Positions 51,168-59,303 of a stretch of DNA of 64,000 bases are shown here, piece after piece. Origin of the DNA: Nonomuraea guangzhouensis (GTDB lineage Bacteria; Actinomycetota; Actinomycetes; Streptosporangiales; Streptosporangiaceae). The stretch covers positions 91,961 through 155,960 of the forward strand of contig NZ_JAHKRM010000034.1 of NCBI RefSeq assembly GCF_019396345.1. Direction: 5' to 3'. Positions within the stretch are counted from its first letter, which is position 1, and every line of letters starts with the position of its first letter. A program made the position numbers and the translations under genes. A model generated the notes under the pieces. The model worked only from the letters and a program-made list of their open reading frames with translations, was not told the DNA's origin and searched no databases.

Positions 51168-52914
51168 GACCGTCCCCCGTAACCTTCACCCGGGCGAGCC
51201 GCGCGGGCCGCCCGTCGAGCATCGAGCCGAGCAGCGACCGCGTGTAGTCGTGCCGCGGCGTGTCGAAGATCGCCTGAGCGGGCCCGTTCTCGACGATCTC
51301 GCCCTGCCTCATGACGAGGACGCGATCGCAGATGTCGGCCACGACACCGAAGTCGTGCGTCACGAACAGCACGCCGAGCCCCTTCTCCTGCTGCAGGTCA
51401 CGGAGCAGGTCGAGGATGTCGGCCTGCACCGTGACGTCGAGTGCCGTGGTCGGCTCGTCGGCGATGAGCAGCTCGGGGTCGCAGGACACGGCACCGGCGA
51501 TGAGGACTCGTTGCGCCATACCGCCGGAGATCTCGTGCGGGAAGGCGCGGTACGTACGCGCCGGGTCAGGTATGCCCACCCGGGCGAGCAGGTCGAGCAC
51601 ACGGTCCCGAGCAGCCGCGCGGGAAAGGCCGAGGTGCACGCGGACGACCTCGCTCAGCTGGTTGCCGATCCGGAACGACGGGTCGAGGTTGCTCAACGGC
51701 TCCTGCGGGATGTAGCCGATCCGGCGCCCGCGTACGGTACGCAGGAAGGATGCCGAGCGGCCGAGCAGCCGCTCGCCGGCCAGCGCGACCGCCCCGGAGG
51801 TGACCTCACCCCCGGTCGGCAGCAGGCCGAGCACCGAGAGCGCGACCTGGGTCTTGCCCGATCCGGACTCGCCGACCAGACCGACGACCTCGCCGTGCGC
51901 GACATCGAGCGAGACCCCGTGTACGACCTCGACGGAGCCGCCGCTGTAGGCGACCCGCAGATCGCGGACCGAGAGCAGCGCGTCCGACGGTGCCGCCCCG
52001 TCCCCGGCCGGAGCGACTTTGACGCTGCCGCGGCGGCGGACCGGCTTCACGGCGCCGGCCTGCAGGGCGTCTCGCAGACTGCTCGCGACCAGCGCGAGGG
52101 CGGCCGAGGTCAGGAAGAGGGCGAGACCGGGCCAGAACAGCATCTGCGGAGCCTGGAAGATGTTGAGGAAGCCCTCGTTGAGCATGGAGCCCCAGCTGGC
52201 GGTCTGAGGGTCGCCGAAGCCGAGGAACTCCAGTCCGGCCTGGATGTTGATGCAGATCGCCAGCACCATCGCGCTGTGCATGATGAGCGGCCCGCGTACG
52301 ACGCGGAGCATGTGCCGGGCGATGATCCGGGTATCACTCAGGCCGGAAACCAGGGCGGCGTCGATGTAGAGCTCGTTGCGTACCCCGCTCACCGTGGCGC
52401 GCACCAGGCGGAAGGCGCCGGGCGAGAGGATGACGCCGAAGATGACCATCGACGTCCAGATGGAGGGGCCGAACACCGTGCGCAGCGCCAGCAGGACGAT
52501 GATCGCGGGCAGCGCCTGGAGCAGGTTGGAGGTCCACGAGCTGACCGAGTCGAAGGTCCGGCCGTAGTAGCCCGCGATGAGCCCCGCGGGCAGGCCGATG
52601 ACGAGCGAGGTGAGCAGGGCGATGGTCGCGCCGAGCAGGCTGACCTGGGCGCCGTACAGGAGCCGGGAGAGCAGGTCGCGCCCGGCGCTGTCGCCGCCGA
52701 GCGGATGCGCGGCGGAGATCGGGGCGAAGATGTCGTCGAGCGACGACCGGGCCGGGTCCTGCGGGGCGAGCACGGCCGCCAGCACGGTGGCGAGCAGGAT
52801 GAGCACCAGGACCACCAGCGAGATGACCCCGAGCGGGTCGTGCAGCACCTTGCTGATGACGCCACGCCGGGCCGGCACCGCTGTGGGGGCGGGGATCGAG
52901 ACCAGCTGACTCAT
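51160..52914 (-). CDS. Fused peptide-ABC permease (DppC) and ATPase (DppD)
   Basis: A 584-residue fusion. Residues 1-285 are a DppC-type permease with an N-terminal helix and HPLGGDSAGRDLLSRLLYG, then the EAA-like loop NELYIDAALVSGLSDTRIIA. After a charged linker, residues about 300-584 form an ATPase with GLVGESGSGKTQVAL, ISGGMAQRVLIAG and LLIADEPTTALD. In most operons these are separate genes. The frame runs through with no stop, and both halves keep their motifs, so the fusion looks functional. ATG 52914 overlaps the DppB stop (ATGA). Confidence 0.88.
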   Translation of the reverse strand: MSQLVSIPAPTAVPARRGVISKVLHDPLGVISLVVLVLILLATVLAAVLAPQDPARSSLDDIFAPISAAHPLGGDSAGRDLLSRLLYGAQVSLLGATIALLTSLVIGLPAGLIAGYYGRTFDSVSSWTSNLLQALPAIIVLLALRTVFGPSIWTSMVIFGVILSPGAFRLVRATVSGVRNELYIDAALVSGLSDTRIIARHMLRVVRGPLIMHSAMVLAICINIQAGLEFLGFGDPQTASWGSMLNEGFLNIFQAPQMLFWPGLALFLTSAALALVASSLRDALQAGAVKPVRRRGSVKVAPAGDGAAPSDALLSVRDLRVAYSGGSVEVVHGVSLDVAHGEVVGLVGESGSGKTQVALSVLGLLPTGGEVTSGAVALAGERLLGRSASFLRTVRGRRIGYIPQEPLSNLDPSFRIGNQLSEVVRVHLGLSRAAARDRVLDLLARVGIPDPARTYRAFPHEISGGMAQRVLIAGAVSCDPELLIADEPTTALDVTVQADILDLLRDLQQEKGLGVLFVTHDFGVVADICDRVLVMRQGEIVENGPAQAIFDTPRHDYTRSLLGSMLDGRPARLARVKVTGDGRA

Positions 52915-53849
52915 GAAAGACGCACCTTCGGGTTGAGCAGGCCGATGGCGAGGTCGACCACGAGGTTGACCAGCACGACGATGGTGGTCATCACCAGGAC
53001 CACGCCCATGATGACCGGGACGTCGCCGTTGACCGCCGCGTTCGTGGCGGCGAGGCCGAGTCCGGGGAGCGCGAAGATGCGCTCGACGAAGACGGCGCCG
53101 CTGAGCGTGCCGATGAAGGTGAGCGCGACGACCGTCAGCGCCGGCGCGCTCGCGTTGCGCAGGACGTGCGCGACGACCCGCCAGGACGGCAGGCCGCGCG
53201 CACGGAGCGTCCGTACGTAGTCCTGTTCGAGGACGTCGATCACGGACCCGCGCACCTGCTGCGCCACACCGGCGACCGCGCCGACCATGAGCGCGACGAC
53301 GGGCAGTGTGATCGAGGCCAGCCACTGGCTGGGCGAGGCGGTGAAGGCGACGAATCCCGTCGCGGGAAAGAGCCGCAGTTGCAGCGCGAGGTTCGACACC
53401 AGCAGCAGCGCGAGCCAGAAACCCGGCACCGCGAAGCCGACGATGGCGAGCACCTGAAGCGCGATGTCGAGGGCACCCCGGCGGAGCGCGGCGGCGATGC
53501 CCAGGGCGAAGGCCAGCAGCGTCGAGACCAGGATCGAGCCGATCACGACGGTGAGGGTGACGGTGGCCCGGCTGGTGACCAGGGAGCCGATGGGCTCCGC
53601 CGTGAACCAGGAGCGGCCGAGGTCCCCCACGAAGAGATGCTCGACATAGTCGAAGAACTGGACGTACAGCGGCCTGTTCACACCGAGCTCGGCCGACTTG
53701 GCGGCGACCTGCTCGGGCGTCGCGGTCTCACCCAGGATCTGCCGCGCGGCGTTCGCCGCGTTGCCGAACATGAGCAGGAACGTGAGGGAGGGGACCACCA
53801 GCAGCACTGACAGACCCGCGCCGATTCTCTTCGTGAGGAACGCCAACAC
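52911..53849 (-). CDS. Peptide-type ABC importer permease (DppB-like)
   Basis: A 312-residue inner-membrane permease with six predicted helices. It begins LAFLTKRIGAGLSVLLVVPS and has the DppB motif GDLGRSWFTAEPIGSLV. The coupling loop VLEQDYVRTLRARGLPSWRV contacts the ATPase, and LPGLGLAATNAAVNGDVPVI is near the end. With the fused DppC-D and the binding protein it forms one importer. It starts at GTG 53849, 16 bases after the binding-protein stop. Confidence 0.9.
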   Translation of the reverse strand: MLAFLTKRIGAGLSVLLVVPSLTFLLMFGNAANAARQILGETATPEQVAAKSAELGVNRPLYVQFFDYVEHLFVGDLGRSWFTAEPIGSLVTSRATVTLTVVIGSILVSTLLAFALGIAAALRRGALDIALQVLAIVGFAVPGFWLALLLVSNLALQLRLFPATGFVAFTASPSQWLASITLPVVALMVGAVAGVAQQVRGSVIDVLEQDYVRTLRARGLPSWRVVAHVLRNASAPALTVVALTFIGTLSGAVFVERIFALPGLGLAATNAAVNGDVPVIMGVVLVMTTIVVLVNLVVDLAIGLLNPKVRLS

Positions 53850-53865
53850 CTTGACTGCCTGCTTC

Positions 53866-55413
53866 CTACTTGCCGGCGGGCGCGTAGTTGTAGATCGACG
53901 GGATGTTCTGGCTCTTCTGCAGCGTCACGTTGACGGGGCCGGCCACGAAGTACTGCTCCTCGATGAACAGCCACGGATCGAACCAGACGTTGTCGACGAG
54001 GAACTTGTTGATCTCGCCGATGATCTTGGCGTGGTCCTTCTCGGCCGCGGCCGGGTAGGACTCGATCAGCTTGGACAACGTGGGGTCGGTCGTGTGCAGG
54101 GGGTTCCAGGTGGCCTTCTCGACGAGATAGTTGTTGATCACGATCCAGTCGGTCGGGCCCGCGCCGAAGATCGCGGGGGACATCGCGTACTTGCCGCTCT
54201 GCAGGCCCGCGAAGTACTGCGGGATCGTGCCGAGGTTCTCGAATTTGACCCGGATGCCGAGGGCGCCGAGGCTGTTCTTGTAGTTCTCGATCGCGGCGGG
54301 CGTGGTGTTCGCGTTGATCGGCAGGGTCAGGTCGAAGCCGTTGGCGTAGCCCGCCTCCGCCATGAGCTTCTTGGCGCCGGCGACGTCGTAGGCGTACGCG
54401 TTGTTGAGCGATTCGTCGTATCCGGGGGAGGACTGCCGGAAGACCTGCGTGTTCGGCACACCGGTGTCCGCCATCAGGGCCTTGCGGATCTGCGGCACGT
54501 TGAACGACATCGCTATCGCGCGGCGGACCCTCTTGTCCCCGAGGGCCGGGACGATCTTGCCGGTGCGGTCGAAGAAGATCGTGCCCATCCACGAGATGCT
54601 GTCGTCCGGCGTCAGGTGTTTGATGCCCGCGGCCGTGGCGGCCTTGCGGTTGTCGGCGCCGGTGAGGTTGGCGGCGTCCACCTGACGGCCCTGGAGCGCG
54701 TTCACCAGCGACACCTCGTCGGGGAAGATCTTGAACACGACCTTGGCGAACTTCTGCAGCTCGGGGTTCCAGTACCCCTTACGCGCGGTGAAGGTGTAGG
54801 TCGAGCCCTGAACCGTCGCGGCGGTGTTGAGCACATAGGGGCCGGAGCCGACCGGGGTCGTGGCCAGGCTCTTCGGGTTCTTGAGCGCGGCCGGGCTGGC
54901 CATGCGGCCGGCCGCGTCCGAGAGGTTGTAGAGGATGTCGGGATCGGGCTTGGTGTAGGTCAGCGTGACCGTGTCCGGGTCGACGACCTTGACCGAATCG
55001 AGGGAGGCGAGCTCACGCGAGAGCGGGCCGGTGCCGTCGTGGAAGTGTTCGAGGCTCGCCTTCGCCGCCTCGGCGTCGAAGGGAGTGCCGTCACTGAAGG
55101 TGACCTTGGGGCGCAGGTTGAGCGTGATCGACTTGTTGTCCTCGGAGAGCTTCCAGTCGGTCGCCAGCATGGGGGCGAAGGTGCCGTCCGGCTTGCGCAG
55201 GATCAGAGAGTCGTAGGCGGCCTGGGCATAGGGGACGAAGTTGGCGTCGCCGGCCCCGGCGGGATCGAACGTCTGCGGGGCGATGGTGCTGCCGAGGGTC
55301 AGCGTGCTGGTGGCGGCGCCGCCGGCGTTCTGCGGCTGGGTGCCGGAGCAGGCGCCGACACCCACGGTGACGCCGACAGCGAGGGCGGCTGCGACGACGG
55401 TGCGGATTTGCAT
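53866..55413 (-). CDS. Peptide-type ABC importer solute-binding lipoprotein
   Basis: A 515-residue family-5 extracellular binding protein. The signal peptide MQIRTVVAAALAVGVTVGVGACSG has a lipobox with Cys20, so it is lipid-anchored outside the membrane. Domain landmarks include SKSITLNLRPKVTFSDGTPF, read here as NKSITLNLRPKVTFSDGTPF, plus DKRVRRAIAMSFNVPQIRKA. ATG 55413 has an AAGGGAG site. Ligands of this family are peptides, nickel chelates or sugars. The operon includes a serine hydrolase, which hints at a peptide or lactam-like ligand. This is inference. Confidence 0.88.
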   Translation of the reverse strand: MQIRTVVAAALAVGVTVGVGACSGTQPQNAGGAATSTLTLGSTIAPQTFDPAGAGDANFVPYAQAAYDSLILRKPDGTFAPMLATDWKLSEDNKSITLNLRPKVTFSDGTPFDAEAAKASLEHFHDGTGPLSRELASLDSVKVVDPDTVTLTYTKPDPDILYNLSDAAGRMASPAALKNPKSLATTPVGSGPYVLNTAATVQGSTYTFTARKGYWNPELQKFAKVVFKIFPDEVSLVNALQGRQVDAANLTGADNRKAATAAGIKHLTPDDSISWMGTIFFDRTGKIVPALGDKRVRRAIAMSFNVPQIRKALMADTGVPNTQVFRQSSPGYDESLNNAYAYDVAGAKKLMAEAGYANGFDLTLPINANTTPAAIENYKNSLGALGIRVKFENLGTIPQYFAGLQSGKYAMSPAIFGAGPTDWIVINNYLVEKATWNPLHTTDPTLSKLIESYPAAAEKDHAKIIGEINKFLVDNVWFDPWLFIEEQYFVAGPVNVTLQKSQNIPSIYNYAPAGK

Positions 55414-55490
55414 GAATACTCCCTTGTATGCCACTTCAGGCCGTGGCGCGGCGGCGACGGCGTGGCGGGTCTTGCTAAGCACCTGAGCGA

Positions 55491-56636
55491 TCAGGCGTGG
55501 AGGATGGTCGACCGCATTGCCTGGGCGATGCGGAGCGCCCGGGCGTCACAGCCGCCGGGCGGTGGCATCCGGCGGACGACGTACCCGAAGCTGATGCCGG
55601 TCTCCGGATCATGGAAGCCGAGCGCGCCGCCCATGCCGTCGTGGCCGAAAGCCCGGAACCCGCCGAAGAGGAGCCCCGGGACGGGCTTCTGGAAGACGAC
55701 GCCGTAGCGCCGCTCGATCCCGATCACCTCGTCGATGCCGGCCACCTGGGGTTGGGCCAGCTGTGCGATGGTGTCGGCGGAGAGCAGGGGCGCGCTGGTG
55801 AGGCCCACAGTGCTCTCCGCGAACAGGGCCGCGATGCCGCGCGCGGACGTGGTCGCGCCGGCGGCCGGCATGCCGATGGCGCGGTCGCGCCGGGCCTGAC
55901 GACGACGCTCGTCCTCATCCATGGGGGGCGCGCCGCCCGCCATCACGTACCCGCCGAGTTGGCCGGGCGTGCGGGCAAAGGGCGGGGCGGCGGAGCCGCT
56001 GACCGGGCGCATCGGCAGCAGGTCGACGGCGCGCGGTTCGAGCTCCTCGGGAAGTCCCAGATAGAACTCGAGGCCACGCGGCCCGCGGATCTCCTGCTCG
56101 TAGAACTCGGCGAGGGTCCGCCCGGTGATGCGGCGTACGATCTCGGAGCCGAGGATGCCGATGGTCACGGCGTGGTAGCCGAAGGCCGAGCCGGGATGCC
56201 AGAGCGGCCGCTGCGCGGCGAGCAGTTCGGCACCGCGTACGGTGTCGGCGAGCTCGTCACGGGTCATCAGCCTGGGCGCGGTCTGCGGCAGGCCGGCCTG
56301 GTGGGACAGCAGTTGGCGGACGGTGATCGCGGCTTTGCCGGCGGCGGCGAACTCGGGCCAGTAGTGCGCCACCGGGACGTCGAGGTCGAGCAGGCCGCGT
56401 TCGAGGAGGAGGCCGATGCTCACGGCGATCGTGTTCTTCGACACGGAGTAGGGGATGAGCAGGCTCTCCCGGGTGATCTCGGGGCCGATCGCGATGTCCA
56501 GCACCAGCTCCGTGCCCGCGTAGGCGGCGATCTGGATGTCGTCGTCGCGGAACTCCCCTCGCTCGGCGATCCCGTCGATGAGCGGGCGGAACGGGGCGGC
56601 GACATATCCGTCGAAGCTCGTCGTGGGGGTGGTCAT
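55491..56636 (-). CDS. Serine hydrolase, beta-lactamase class C/esterase family
   Basis: A 381-residue cytoplasmic protein of the PBP4-like/class C beta-lactamase superfamily. The catalytic S-x-x-K is SVSKNTIAVSIGLLLERGLL, near residue 71. A Tyr in FGYHAVTIG is the likely second catalytic motif, and GHDGMGG replaces the K-T-G triad. No signal peptide is seen, which differs from secreted beta-lactamases, so an esterase or peptidase on an imported compound is more likely. It is the first gene of the importer operon; the promoter candidate is at 56690-56718. ATG 56636 follows AGGGAGC. Confidence 0.8.
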   Translation of the reverse strand: MTTPTTSFDGYVAAPFRPLIDGIAERGEFRDDDIQIAAYAGTELVLDIAIGPEITRESLLIPYSVSKNTIAVSIGLLLERGLLDLDVPVAHYWPEFAAAGKAAITVRQLLSHQAGLPQTAPRLMTRDELADTVRGAELLAAQRPLWHPGSAFGYHAVTIGILGSEIVRRITGRTLAEFYEQEIRGPRGLEFYLGLPEELEPRAVDLLPMRPVSGSAAPPFARTPGQLGGYVMAGGAPPMDEDERRRQARRDRAIGMPAAGATTSARGIAALFAESTVGLTSAPLLSADTIAQLAQPQVAGIDEVIGIERRYGVVFQKPVPGLLFGGFRAFGHDGMGGALGFHDPETGISFGYVVRRMPPPGGCDARALRIAQAMRSTILHA

Positions 56637-56689
56637 GCGATGGCTCCCTACGTTGTCACAGTGGCGTGTGAACAACAGTTATGGAAGAT

Positions 56690-56718
56690 TAAACACTGAC
56701 CGGTGGTAGGTATGTCAA
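56690..56718 (-). promoter_or_regulatory. Candidate promoter of the importer operon
   Basis: Reading leftward, TTGACA (56718-56713) and TGTTTA (56695-56690) are 17 bases apart. This is a good sigma-70-like pair upstream of the serine hydrolase start at 56636. Confidence 0.5.
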
Positions 56719-56769
56719 TGATGCTGATACGCCGGACCTGCGCTTTGATCAAGGAAGCTGGAGTCGCAC

Positions 56770-58626
56770 ATGCCACCCACCTCGCCGGCGGCCGCCGCTG
56801 ACACGCTGACCGCGCGGAACGGCACGCGCTTCAGGGATCTGAACGGCAACGGCACGATGGAGCCGTACGAGGACCCGCGACTCTCCACCGCCGAGCGGGT
56901 CGCTGACCTCATGACCCGCCTCTCGCTCGCCGAGAAGGCCGGGCTCATGTTCCACACCCAGGTGGTCGCGACCGCTGACGGCAAGGTGTCGAACGCGCCG
57001 ATTCGACCGGGCCGCGTGGGCGCCGCCGATCTCGTCGGCGGCAAGCTCATCACGCACCTCAACGTCACCGAAATGCCCGGACCGCGGGAGATGGCGCGCT
57101 GGCAGAACGCGGTGCAGGAGCTCGCCGCACGGAGCCCGCACGGCATCCCGGTCACTCTTTCGACCGACCCGCGACACGGTTTCGGGCACAACGCGGCCGC
57201 CTCCTTCGCGGCGCGCGACCTCTCCGCCTGGCCCGACCAGATCGGCCTGGCCGCGATCGGCGACCCCGATCTGGTCCGCCGGTTCGGCGACGTCGCACGG
57301 CGCGAGTACCTCGCCCTTGGCATCCGGGCGGCGCTGCACCCCTCCGTCGACCTCGCGACCGAGCCGCGCTGGGCCCGCCAGTACACGACCTTCGGCCAGG
57401 ACGGCGAGCTCGCCGGCCGCCTCGTCGTCGCGTACCTGGAGGGTTTTCAGGGTGCGCGCCTCGGTCCCGGTAGCGTCGCCTGCATCACCAAGCACTTTCC
57501 CGGCGGCGGGCCGCAGCTCGACGGCGAGGACCCGCACTTTCCTTACGGGCGCGAGCAGATATACCCGGGCGGCCGCTTCGATGAGCACCTCGCGCCCTTC
57601 CGCGCCGCGATCGCCGCCGGCACCGCCGGCCTCATGCCGTACTACGGGATACCGATGGCCCTTGAGCTGGAAGGTGAGCCGATCGAGGAGATCGGCTTCG
57701 GCTTCAACAGGCAGATCATCACCGGCCTCCTGCGCGAGCGGCTCGGCTACGACGGCGTGGTGTGCAGTGACTGGGGACCCGTCACCGACGCGCTGTCGCC
57801 CGACGGGAGCCGCGGCCTGCCCGCGCGGGCCTGGGGCGCCGAAGAGCTCACACGGCACGAGCGGGTACGCCGCATCGTGGAGGCGGGCTGTGACCAGCTC
57901 GGCGGCGAGGAGTGCGTCGAAATCCTCATCGACCTCGTCGAAAGCGGCGACATTCCGGAGTCGCGGATCGACGAGTCCGCGCGCCGGCTGCTCGCGGTGA
58001 AGTTCGATCTCGGACTGTTCGACGATCCGTTCGTCTCCGAGGACGAGGCCGTCGCCGTCGTCGGCGCGCCCCGGTTCGTCGCCGAAGGGCTGGCCGCCCA
58101 GGTCCGCGCGATGGTCGCGCTCACCCCGCTCGACGCGTTGCCGGTACGGCCCGCGCGGCTCCACCTCGACGGACTCGACCCGGCGGCGGTGGCCGGGGCC
58201 GCCGAGATCGTCGACGACCCGGGCGACGCCGACCTGATCGTGGTCCGGATCGCGGCGCCGTGGGAAGCCCGTGACACGTACATGCTGGAGAGCGGCTTCC
58301 ACGCGGGCAGCCTCGACTTCGCCGAAGCCGACGTCGCCCGGATCCTCGGCCTCGTGGCGGTGGCGCCGACCGCTCTCGTGGTGGGCCTGGATCGGCCCGC
58401 GATCCTCACCCCGTTCCTCGACAGCGGGATCACCCTGCTGGCCGAGTTCGGCGCCTCCGACCGCGCGGTGCTCGACGTCGTCCTCGGCGGGGCGGAGCCG
58501 GAGGGACGGTTGCCGTTCGACCTGCCACGCTCGATGGCCGCGGTCGAGACGAGCTTTTCCGACGTACCCGGGGACACCGCCGACGCGTTGTTCCGTGCCG
58601 GATACGCTGCCAAGAACCTGAGATGA
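56770..58626 (+). CDS. Glycoside hydrolase family 3 protein
   Basis: A 618-residue beta-glucosidase-type enzyme without a signal peptide. The N-terminal barrel has the TLSTDPRHGFGHN, KHFPGGGPQLDGEDPHF and YDGVVCSDWGPVTDAL motifs, the last with the nucleophile Asp near residue 336. The C-terminal alpha/beta sandwich has lost some usual segments, but the domain is present. Substrate is a beta-linked glucoside or xyloside of unknown type. GGAG lies six bases before the ATG. It overlaps the tetR ATG by four bases, so expression of regulator and enzyme is coupled. Confidence 0.87.
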   Translation: MPPTSPAAAADTLTARNGTRFRDLNGNGTMEPYEDPRLSTAERVADLMTRLSLAEKAGLMFHTQVVATADGKVSNAPIRPGRVGAADLVGGKLITHLNVTEMPGPREMARWQNAVQELAARSPHGIPVTLSTDPRHGFGHNAAASFAARDLSAWPDQIGLAAIGDPDLVRRFGDVARREYLALGIRAALHPSVDLATEPRWARQYTTFGQDGELAGRLVVAYLEGFQGARLGPGSVACITKHFPGGGPQLDGEDPHFPYGREQIYPGGRFDEHLAPFRAAIAAGTAGLMPYYGIPMALELEGEPIEEIGFGFNRQIITGLLRERLGYDGVVCSDWGPVTDALSPDGSRGLPARAWGAEELTRHERVRRIVEAGCDQLGGEECVEILIDLVESGDIPESRIDESARRLLAVKFDLGLFDDPFVSEDEAVAVVGAPRFVAEGLAAQVRAMVALTPLDALPVRPARLHLDGLDPAAVAGAAEIVDDPGDADLIVVRIAAPWEARDTYMLESGFHAGSLDFAEADVARILGLVAVAPTALVVGLDRPAILTPFLDSGITLLAEFGASDRAVLDVVLGGAEPEGRLPFDLPRSMAAVETSFSDVPGDTADALFRAGYAAKNLR

Positions 58627-59303
58627 AGGGAACACCGTTGCCCGACAGGGAATCCCCCACACCCTCGCGTCCCGGCCCTTATGACAGCCCGGGCCCTTAT
58701 GAGAAGGGACGGGCGAAGCGCCGGGAGATCCTCGACGCCGCACTCGAACTGATCGCCGCGAAGGGCTACGGCAACATGAGCCTGCAGCAGATCGCCGACG
58801 CCGTGAACATCACCAAGGCAGGGCTGCTCCACCACTTCGGCTCGAAGGAGAACCTCCTGACCGAGGTACTCCGCCGCCGCGACGAACGCGACACCGCCTC
58901 CTTCAGCGACAGCGACGCCGCCGGACCGCGCATCACCCGCATCGTCCGGCACAACAGCGAGGTGCCCGGCCTCGTGGAGCTGTACTCGGCGCTGATCCAG
59001 GAAGGAGTCGACGCGGAGCACCCCGCGCACGACTACTTCAGGGAGCGCTTCCGCCGGGTCGCCGGGAACGTGGTCGCCGACATCAGACACGCCGCTGACA
59101 CGGGCGAGCTGCGGCCCGGCCTCGACGCCGAGATGCTGTCCCGCGTCCTGATCGCGGTCGCGGACGGTCTCCAGCAGCAGTGGCAGTACGACCGCTCGCT
59201 CGACATGGCAGCGCATCTCGACTACCTGTGGTCGTTGCTCGGTACGGCACCGGCTCGGGACCTGTCTGAGGACCCGAGCGTTCCCCCGGGCGGCACGGCA
59301 TGA
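58623..59303 (+). CDS. TetR-family regulator inside a glycosidase operon
   Basis: A 226-residue repressor. After a Pro-rich leader with a repeated S-P-G-P-Y unit it has the HTH (KRREILDAALELIAAKGYGN, then LQQIADAVNITKAGLLHHFG and SKENLLTEVL). The C-terminal helical domain is of the type that senses small ligands. It starts inside the GH3 stop (ATGA) and ends overlapping the DUF5605 start (ATGA). A regulator placed between two hydrolase genes suggests self-limiting control of this operon by a sugar product. Confidence 0.87.
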   Translation: MKGTPLPDRESPTPSRPGPYDSPGPYEKGRAKRREILDAALELIAAKGYGNMSLQQIADAVNITKAGLLHHFGSKENLLTEVLRRRDERDTASFSDSDAAGPRITRIVRHNSEVPGLVELYSALIQEGVDAEHPAHDYFRERFRRVAGNVVADIRHAADTGELRPGLDAEMLSRVLIAVADGLQQQWQYDRSLDMAAHLDYLWSLLGTAPARDLSEDPSVPPGGTA

